A DNA stretch of 13,831 nt from an uncultured Muribaculaceae bacterium (GTDB taxonomy: Bacteria; Bacteroidota; Bacteroidia; Bacteroidales; Muribaculaceae). This document shows, in pieces, positions 7,559 to 11,989 of this stretch. Position numbers and translations under genes: made by a program. Under the pieces are notes generated by a model. The model worked only from the letters and a program-made list of their open reading frames with translations. It searched no databases and was not told the origin of the DNA. Where the stretch lies: NCBI GenBank assembly GCA_910589425.1, contig CAJUSZ010000039.1, positions 1 to 13,831 of the forward strand, written 5' to 3'. Numbering within the stretch: position 1 is the first letter of the stretch; each line of letters opens with the position of its first letter.

Positions 7559-7816
7559 CTAAGGGACAGGATCATAACCCGATCCGCCCCACGGATGGCA
7601 GCGGCATATACGCTTCAGCGCGAGCCACGAGCCTTTGAGCGCGCCATGCCTGCGGAGAGCCTCCACGGCATACTGCGAGCATGTGGGGGAATATCTGCAC
7701 GCGGCGGGAAAATGGGGAGATACAGCACCCTGATATAATCTCACCACCGCAATGAGCATCCCGGCCACGATCCTCCCCGCTGACCCTACTTTCCATATTT
7801 TCCCTCTGCGTCGCAT
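7559..7816 (-). CDS. yidD: YidD membrane protein insertion efficiency factor
   Basis: Small membrane-associated protein that assists insertion of proteins by YidC/Sec; in most bacteria its gene directly follows rnpA. Family hallmarks are all present: LYQGAVSPHFP (27-37), CRYSPTCSQYA (40-50) with the invariant cysteines, HGALKGSWLALKRICRCHP (57-75) and the terminal GGSGYDPVP. The start chosen (ATG at 7816) gives 85 residues and follows a purine-rich GGGGAGG; the alternative Met at residue 20 (base 7759) would give the compact 66-residue form that begins where homology normally does. Here it is separated from rnpA by about 250 bases holding a gene relic, instead of abutting or overlapping it. 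Its stop faces the permease stop with two bases between them. Confidence 0.93.
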   Translation of the reverse strand: MRRRGKIWKVGSAGRIVAGMLIAVVRLYQGAVSPHFPAACRYSPTCSQYAVEALRRHGALKGSWLALKRICRCHPWGGSGYDPVP

Positions 7817-7838
7817 ATCCTCCCCTGAATTAACACAT

Positions 7839-8015
7839 TCATTTCAACAACTTACGGTCGTTATCGCTTCCCTCTGCATTTTTAATTGCATCGAATTCGG
7901 TACAATTAATATGCTCTTGCAGTTGGCTTTTAGCCATATCTGTCAGCGAAATATAATCATCGCCGTCAACTCCGATTACGGTAATTGGAGTATTCTGAAC
8001 TGTGATTTTTGCCAT
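7839..8015 (-). pseudogene. Remnant of a KilA-N domain (phage-type DNA-binding) gene
   Basis: An intact 58-codon frame beginning MAKITVQNTPITVIG, continuing DDYISLTDMAKSQLQEHI and then NCTEFDAIKNAEGSDN before a stop. The first block is the typical N-terminus of Bacteroidetes KilA-N proteins (VxNTxITVI... DYISLTDMAK). In intact relatives, as I recall them, the second block (xxFxCTEFDxIKNxAGSN) comes some 25-30 residues later, after a tryptophan-rich stretch with a TIEFLGxWE-like motif, and is followed by more than 100 further residues. So this copy seems to carry an in-frame internal deletion and to have lost its C-terminal part. Its G+C is about 40% by hand count, far below the flanking genes, pointing to acquisition from a phage or mobile element. 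It has no promoter of its own that I can see and would be read from the rnpA promoter. It could still encode a small protein. Confidence 0.7.
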
Positions 8016-8039
8016 TCGGGAATAAGTGTTTGATTTAAA

Positions 8040-8069
8040 ATGTCAGTATATGTCAAAAGTCTGACATAT
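8040..8069. promoter_or_regulatory. Phased ATGTCA repeats forming a perfect palindrome, operator-like
   Basis: ATGTCA occurs at 8040-8045 and again at 8050-8055, exactly 10 bases (one helical turn) apart, and in inverted form TGACAT at 8062-8067. The last two are the core of a perfect 8-bp palindrome ATATGTCA (8048-8055) / TGACATAT (8062-8069) around a six-base centre. It touches the rnpA stop codon and precedes the KilA-N relic. It could be a repressor operator inherited with the relic, or a hairpin ending rnpA transcription, although no strong T-run follows on the minus strand. Confidence 0.5.
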
Positions 8070-8542
8070 CAGCTTAAATCATTTACGTTGGCGGGGAGGG
8101 TGGAGATGATCCGGGGGAGAAGACGGCACACCGATCGCTCCACACGCGAATAGTCCACGTTGCGGTCCGCCGCGTAGATCAGGGCCACCGAGAGCGTGCG
8201 AACCCCGGTGGCGGCCTCCACTGCCTCGCGGAGAGACCCGCGGTTCAGGCGCCAGGCCTCGCGGATGCGCCGTCGCATCAGCACGCGGTCCACTGCCTTG
8301 CGGCGCTTGCGCTTGGGCACCGTAACGAGCATCTGGAGCCTGCCTGTCCCCGGCGGCACATGTCCCTTGAACATGGCGTCGAGCTGATCCCCGTCCACGC
8401 TGCGGACCACTGCCCGCAGCGGCCATTCAAAAAGGCTGTCCCCTTTGTCGAAAAGCTGCTCGACAAGCGTGCGCAGACGCAGACGCTCACCCTGGCGGAA
8501 GCGGAGACCGGCTGGTGTTTTTTCTTCGGGGATTGATGTCAT
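8069..8542 (-). CDS. rnpA: RnpA, protein component of ribonuclease P
   Basis: Basic protein that binds RNase P RNA and helps in 5'-end maturation of tRNA. Family features: an N-terminal RFRQGERLRLRTLVEQLFDKG segment (residues 14-34, the usual 'ERL...L..LF..G' start), a central beta strand (MLVTVPKRKRRKAVDR, 71-86) and the RNR-type RNA-binding motif RVLMRRRIREAWRLNR (86-101). The 157 residues are on the long side, with a C-terminal extension beyond residue 130 (LPRIISTLPANVN) and about 12 extra N-terminal residues. The promoter elements directly upstream put the transcription start at or within a few bases of the ATG, suggesting a leaderless or near-leaderless mRNA; no ATG start lies shortly downstream in frame. 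Downstream on the same strand are the KilA-N relic and yidD. Confidence 0.92.
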   Translation of the reverse strand: MTSIPEEKTPAGLRFRQGERLRLRTLVEQLFDKGDSLFEWPLRAVVRSVDGDQLDAMFKGHVPPGTGRLQMLVTVPKRKRRKAVDRVLMRRRIREAWRLNRGSLREAVEAATGVRTLSVALIYAADRNVDYSRVERSVCRLLPRIISTLPANVNDLS

Positions 8543-8546
8543 GATG

Positions 8547-8577
8547 CAAATATAACGATTTAATGGCTCATGGCAAA
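8547..8577 (-). promoter_or_regulatory. Bacteroidetes-type promoter of rnpA
   Basis: On the minus strand, -33 TTTG (8577-8574) and -7 TATATTTG (8554-8547) match TTTG / TAnnTTTG exactly, with a 19-base spacer. The predicted transcription start falls near 8540-8543, right at the rnpA ATG (8542). Confidence 0.78.
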
Positions 8578-8595
8578 ATATTGAGCCGTTTTTTT
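8565..8595 (+). terminator. Terminator-like hairpin inside the divergent promoter region
   Basis: GGCTCA (8565-8570) pairs with TGAGCC (8582-8587) around an 11-base loop and is followed by G and seven T's (8589-8595), the form of an intrinsic terminator read on the plus strand. No plus-strand gene precedes it. The rnpA -33 element lies in its loop. It may block antisense transcription from the rnpA promoter, be an operator, or be chance. Confidence 0.4.
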
Positions 8596-8625
8596 AGACC
8601 GTTAGGAGGATTTCCGTTAACTTTG
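8593..8625 (+). promoter_or_regulatory. Probable promoter of the radical SAM operon
   Basis: The -7 element TAACTTTG (8618-8625) matches TAnnTTTG exactly. The -33 position 21 bases upstream carries TTTA (8593-8596), three of four bases of TTTG, within a T-rich stretch. It predicts a leader of about 80 bases before the ATG at 8712; that leader (8632-8711) is rich in A and C and shows no convincing riboswitch-like fold. Confidence 0.6.
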
Positions 8626-8711
8626 CACCGTGGCCTGACCGCCGTAGGAAAGGCCCGCACACAAACACCGCACTCTCTCCCTGCAACAGAGACAAAAAAA
8701 CTACTACAAAG

Positions 8712-9497
8712 ATGTCAAAAGACCAGACTGTAATATTCCACAGCACTATTTTCGGCCCGATCCATAGCCGCCGTCTCGGCGTCTCGCTCGGAGTCAACCT
8801 AATGCCCGCCGACGGCAAAGTTTGCTCGTTCGACTGCATCTACTGCGAGGCGGGCTATAATTCGCAGGGTGCCGGAAAAGCCGGGATCCCCCCGCGGAGC
8901 GTCGTCAGAAAGGAACTCGAGGAGAAGCTCGACGCCATGCGCAAGGCCGGCGACCCGCTCGACGTGATCACTTTCTCGGGCAACGGCGAGCCTACGCTCC
9001 ATCCGGAGTTCGCCGGAGTGATCGACGACGTCATGTCGCTCAGGGACAAGTATTATCCCGAGGCCAAGGTGTCGGTGCTGTCGAACTCCACACGCATTTT
9101 CGACCCCTCGGTGGCCGAAGCGCTGAAAAAGGTGGACAACAACATCCTCAAGCTCGATTCGGCCATAGAGCCTACCATGAGGCTGATCGACGTCCCGGCG
9201 TCGAAAGACTTCACGGTCGAAAGGCTGATCGAGGGACTGAAGCAGTTTGCCGGACAGGCCGTGATCCAGACCATGCTCCTCAGAGGGGAACACAACGGCA
9301 AAATGGTAGACAACACCACTCCGGAGGAGATAGCGGCTCTCACCGAGGCTTACAAGGCCATAGCCCCCAAGGAGGTGATGCTCTACAGCCTGGACCGTTC
9401 CACTCCGGAAGAGAATCTCCGCAAGGTGGAGCGCGACGAGATAGCCGCCATAGCCGCCGGCATGGAGAAAGAAGGAATCAGATGTATGTATTACTGA
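8712..9497 (+). CDS. Radical SAM protein, COG0731 (wyosine-synthase-like) type
   Basis: A 261-residue iron-sulfur enzyme using S-adenosylmethionine to generate a radical. The cluster motif is CSFDCIYC (C38, C42, C45), a CX3CX2C arrangement, preceded by the family signature FGPIHSRRLGVSLGVN (14-29); the SAM-binding GNGEPT is at 90-95. The 'FGPxxSRRLGxSLGxN' start and overall length match the bacterial COG0731 proteins, named after archaeal/eukaryal TYW1 tRNA-wybutosine synthase, although bacteria do not make wybutosine and the true substrate of these bacterial members is not established as far as I know. There is no SPASM-type extension; the C-terminus ends GIRCMYY. First gene of a four-gene operon, ending 12 bases before the carboxypeptidase. 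Confidence 0.88.
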   Translation: MSKDQTVIFHSTIFGPIHSRRLGVSLGVNLMPADGKVCSFDCIYCEAGYNSQGAGKAGIPPRSVVRKELEEKLDAMRKAGDPLDVITFSGNGEPTLHPEFAGVIDDVMSLRDKYYPEAKVSVLSNSTRIFDPSVAEALKKVDNNILKLDSAIEPTMRLIDVPASKDFTVERLIEGLKQFAGQAVIQTMLLRGEHNGKMVDNTTPEEIAALTEAYKAIAPKEVMLYSLDRSTPEENLRKVERDEIAAIAAGMEKEGIRCMYY

Positions 9498-9509
9498 CAA
9501 GTCAAAAAC

Positions 9510-10442
9510 ATGTTTTTTCCAAAAAGTCTGCGCCCCGGCGACAAGATCGCCATCATCTCCCCCGCATCGGTAGTCAATCCTGAATATATCGACGCTGCGG
9601 CGAGGGTCATCGCCGACCGCGGGTTCACGCCGGTCGTGATGCCCCATGCCAAAGGTCCCGCCGACGGATCTTTCGCCGCTACCGAGCGTGATCGTATCAG
9701 CGATTTCCTGACCGCCTGGAACGATTCCTCCATATCCGCCCTGCTATGCGCCCGCGGAGGCTACGGATCCGTGGCCATACTTCCGGCCATCCCCGGCTCG
9801 ATGCTGCGTGCCAACGCCAAGTGGCTCATGGGATTCTCCGACATCTCGGCGCTCCACGCCATGCTCCAGTCGGCCGGAGTTGCCTCGCTCCATTCCCCCA
9901 TGGCCCGCCATCTCGCCGAATTCCCGGCTGGCGACGAGTCGACCGAGGCTCTGTTCGGCATACTGACCGGCGACGGTCCTGTACGCTATTCCCTTCCCGC
10001 CGGCGACGCCTGTTTCTGCGGTGAGGCCGAGGGGAGGCTGCGGGGAGGAAACCTGGCCGTACTCGACGGACTGGCAGCCACACGCTTCGACATTCTGCGC
10101 GCCGAACCGGCCGACGACGACGTGATCCTTTTCCTCGAGGATATAGCCGAACCGATCTACAAGGTGGAGCGCATCCTCTGGCGTCTGCGCCTCAACGGGA
10201 CTCTCAACCGCGTGGCAGGCCTGATCTTCGGCGCGTTCACCGACTACCGCCCCGACCGCAACTATCCCTCGATGGAGGCTATGATCCGCTCCCGCATCGC
10301 CGACTGGGGACTGGAGGGAATACCCGTGGCCTTGGGATTCCCCTGCGGCCACCAGCGGGCCAACCTGCCGCTGATAGAGGGCGCGTGGAGCCGCCTGAGC
10401 GTTACTCCCGGAGGAATCACACTTGAAATGGAACGCAGATGA
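9510..10442 (+). CDS. LD-carboxypeptidase, peptidase family S66
   Basis: Serine peptidase of the LdcA/MccF family, which cleaves the L,D bond of murein tetrapeptides (releasing D-Ala) during peptidoglycan recycling in the cytoplasm; MccF-type members instead detoxify microcin-like nucleotide-peptides. The 310-residue length is normal. Catalytic triad by motif: S110 in GFSDISALH, E210 in LFLEDIAEP, H281 in CGHQRANLPL. The conserved ALLCARGGYGS stretch (77-87) is also present. There is no signal peptide, in line with a cytoplasmic recycling role. It is linked to the next gene by an ATGA overlap. LdcA versus MccF function cannot be decided from motifs alone. Confidence 0.9.
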   Translation: MFFPKSLRPGDKIAIISPASVVNPEYIDAAARVIADRGFTPVVMPHAKGPADGSFAATERDRISDFLTAWNDSSISALLCARGGYGSVAILPAIPGSMLRANAKWLMGFSDISALHAMLQSAGVASLHSPMARHLAEFPAGDESTEALFGILTGDGPVRYSLPAGDACFCGEAEGRLRGGNLAVLDGLAATRFDILRAEPADDDVILFLEDIAEPIYKVERILWRLRLNGTLNRVAGLIFGAFTDYRPDRNYPSMEAMIRSRIADWGLEGIPVALGFPCGHQRANLPLIEGAWSRLSVTPGGITLEMERR

Positions 10443-10888
10443 AGAGTGTGATCCAGCGTGTGGCGCGTGCCTCCGTAAGCGTCGGAGGGGAGAAGGTGGC
10501 CGCCATCGGACGCGGGCTCATGATCCTTCTCTGCGCCGTGGAGACTGATTCGGAAGCCGAGGCCGAAAAGCTTGCCCGCAAGATAGCCGGGATGCGCATA
10601 TTTCCGGATGCCGGAGGGGTGATGAACGTGAACTGCACCGACGCCGGAGCCGCAATCCTGTGTGTCAGCCAGTTCACCCTCGCCGCCTCGCTGCGCCGGG
10701 GCAACCGTCCGTCTTATTCCGCGGCGGCCGGACGCGACAAGGCGCTCCCGCTCTACGATTTCTTCTGCCGCCGCCTCTCCGAACTGACCTCCACCGGTGT
10801 GGAGCGCGGCGTCTTCGGGGCCGACATGCAGGTGGAACTCGTCAACGACGGCCCGGTTACGATCATAGCGGACACTGATGAAATGTAA
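10439..10888 (+). CDS. dtd: D-aminoacyl-tRNA deacylase (Dtd)
   Basis: Cytoplasmic hydrolase that removes D-amino acids (and glycine misloaded on tRNA-Ala) from tRNA, keeping them out of translation. The 149 residues match the family length. Hallmarks: start MKSVIQRVARASVSV, SQFTLAA at 77-83 (the first active-site motif), GNRPSY around 90-95, and NDGPVTI near 136-142, whose Gly-Pro carries the chirality-selecting cis-proline. The start codon overlaps the stop of the LD-carboxypeptidase (ATGA) and the end overlaps or nearly touches the MazG-like gene, so translation of the three is probably coupled. Confidence 0.95.
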   Translation: MKSVIQRVARASVSVGGEKVAAIGRGLMILLCAVETDSEAEAEKLARKIAGMRIFPDAGGVMNVNCTDAGAAILCVSQFTLAASLRRGNRPSYSAAAGRDKALPLYDFFCRRLSELTSTGVERGVFGADMQVELVNDGPVTIIADTDEM

Positions 10889-11219
10889 TATTGACATGAC
10901 AATAGAAGAAGCACAGAAAGCCGTCGACGAATGGATCAGGACCGTCGGCAAAGGATATTTCTCACCGTTGACCAACATGGCCATGCTGACCGAGGAGGCC
11001 GGCGAGCTGGCGCGCATCATATCGCGCACCTACGGCGAGCAGGTGGCCAAACCGGGCGACCTGCGCCACACACTGGCCGAGGAACTTGCCGACGTGCTGT
11101 GGGTGGTGATCTGCCTGGCCAACCAGACCGGCACCGATCTCACGTCCGCGCTGAAAGCCGGGCTTGAGAAACGCCTCACCCGCGACCGCGACCGCTTCAA
11201 ATCCCGCAGCAATTCCTGA
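10878..11219 (+). CDS. MazG-like nucleotide pyrophosphohydrolase
   Basis: Small all-alpha NTP pyrophosphatase that hydrolyses (aberrant) nucleoside triphosphates to monophosphates. The 113 residues carry the metal-binding signature of the MazG fold: EEAGEL (39-44) and, a helix later, EELADVLW (68-75) giving an EExxE...ExxD set. A single-domain form, much shorter than E. coli MazG. Two starts are possible: ATG 10878, overlapping dtd by 11 bases, or ATG 10896 (MTIEEAQKAV), 7 bases after the dtd stop, where homology appears to begin; I prefer neither strongly. In Bacteroides, as I recall, dtd and this gene are often followed by deoC; here a terminator follows at once. Last gene of the operon. 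Confidence 0.88.
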   Translation: MKCNIDMTIEEAQKAVDEWIRTVGKGYFSPLTNMAMLTEEAGELARIISRTYGEQVAKPGDLRHTLAEELADVLWVVICLANQTGTDLTSALKAGLEKRLTRDRDRFKSRSNS

Positions 11220-11246
11220 AAAGCTTTTTTCCACACACATAATCCA

Positions 11247-11279
11247 CGGGGTCGACACCATTGTCAGTCCCGCTTTTTT
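11247..11279 (+). terminator. Intrinsic terminator of the radical SAM-dtd operon
   Basis: An 11-base arm CGGGGTCGACA (11247-11257) folds on TGTCAGTCCCG (11262-11272) around loop CCAT, with two G-U pairs and one mismatch, followed by C and six T's (11274-11279). It lies 27 bases after the MazG-like stop. The AAAAGCTTTT palindrome at 11219-11228 just upstream is too tight to be the main stem. Confidence 0.75.
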
Positions 11280-11293
11280 CATATAAATTCAAA

Positions 11294-11354
11294 CTATTTT
11301 CTATTTTCTATTTTCTATTTTCTATTTTCTATTTTCTATTTTCTATTTTCTATT
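11294..11354 (+). repeat. Heptanucleotide tandem array, 8 copies of CTATTTT
   Basis: Eight perfect head-to-tail copies of CTATTTT (11294-11349), then a partial copy CTATT (to 11354). The array ends about 16 bases upstream of the -33 element of the downstream promoter. A 7-base unit is typical of slipped-strand variable repeats, and, being outside a coding frame, changes would act on transcription. Its T-rich strand could also work as an upstream activating tract. It directly follows the operon terminator. Confidence 0.9.
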
Positions 11355-11370
11355 ATTTTTATTGATTTTT

Positions 11371-11402
11371 CTTGCAAGTTAAAATTATTTGTCATAATTT
11401 TG
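11371..11402 (+). promoter_or_regulatory. Bacteroidetes-type promoter of the secreted-protein pair
   Basis: The -7 element TAATTTTG (11395-11402) matches TAnnTTTG exactly; the -33 site CTTG (11371-11374) matches three of four bases with a 20-base spacer. The predicted start near 11408 gives a leader of about 105 bases, mostly A/C-rich with no fold that I recognise. Confidence 0.65.
11381..11401. repeat. Palindrome overlapping the -7 element
   Basis: AAAATTAT (11381-11388) and ATAATTTT (11394-11401) form a perfect 8-bp inverted repeat with a 5-base centre. The right arm covers most of the -7 element, an apt position for a repressor; A+T-rich composition makes chance occurrence possible. Confidence 0.4.
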
Positions 11403-11513
11403 CATTTGAAGTCAGTATGCACCTTACTATATCTTCACAGACTTTCCGCACTCACTTCGCGCAAAACAATTACAACAATCCTACAATACAATTAACCAAA
11501 AACTAATCTTTGT

Positions 11514-11987
11514 ATGAGAAAACTAACCAGAATCACGGCATTAGCCGCGATCGCAATTTCCGCACTGACCGGATCAGCGGCAAACTACCACGGCCTTAAA
11601 ATCACGCTGCTCGACGAATCCACCGTCTTCGTCAAGCTTTCAGACGACATGAAAGCGATCTTCACCCCGTCTCATCTGAAAATCACCGGAACCGGACAGG
11701 ATGTGGAAGTGCCCAGGGAAAAACTCGCCACATTCCAGTTTACAGAACAATCCGAAACAGACGGAGTGGAGGAGACCACCGTCGCTGCCGATCCATTCCT
11801 TCAGGACGGATACATGGTCTTCACCGGGCTCAAAGAGGGTACAGGGATCAAGGCCTATTCCCCCGACGGACGCCTTATCCTGTCGGAGACCGCATCCGGC
11901 GACTTTTCGCTCGATCTGAAACGCCTGCCTAAAGGCATCTGCATCGTTACAGTCAACTCAATCTCTTACAAAATCAACGTCAGATAA
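11514..11987 (+). CDS. Small exported protein with a type IX sorting-domain-like C-terminus
   Basis: A 157-residue protein with a signal peptide (MRKL, hydrophobic run, cleavage near GSAAN at 20-24). The part from about 25 to 80 (GLKITLLDESTVFVKLSDDMKAIFT... LATFQF) resembles the short beta domain often seen in secreted Bacteroidetes proteins, where a residue string is followed by 'F/Y-x-L-S-x-x-x-K-I-x-F'. From about 93 to 157 the pattern DGYMVF, IKAYSPDGRLI, FSLDLKRLPKGICIVTV and YKINV matches the layout of type IX secretion C-terminal sorting domains (xVYxxxGxxV, xxLxxLPxGxYxVxV, Kxxx). This is by eye, so a domain search should decide. The porX gene in the same window makes a type IX system plausible. 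It is followed two bases later by the next gene. Confidence 0.75.
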   Translation: MRKLTRITALAAIAISALTGSAANYHGLKITLLDESTVFVKLSDDMKAIFTPSHLKITGTGQDVEVPREKLATFQFTEQSETDGVEETTVAADPFLQDGYMVFTGLKEGTGIKAYSPDGRLILSETASGDFSLDLKRLPKGICIVTVNSISYKINVR

Positions 11988-11989
11988 TC

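Noticed and set aside
7752..8033. A 93-codon plus-strand frame over the yidD 5' end and the gap before rnpA
   Set aside because: Its sequence resembles no known protein and it runs antisense to both yidD and the recognisable KilA-N relic, which explain the region better.
8632..8711. Leader of the radical SAM operon as a riboswitch
   Set aside because: Only weak pairing (GGCC/GGCC) is visible and no conserved riboswitch core is recognised.
11294..11354. Heptamer array as a CRISPR or origin iteron array
   Set aside because: Units are seven bases with no spacers, and no cas, repA or dnaA genes or DnaA boxes are seen nearby.
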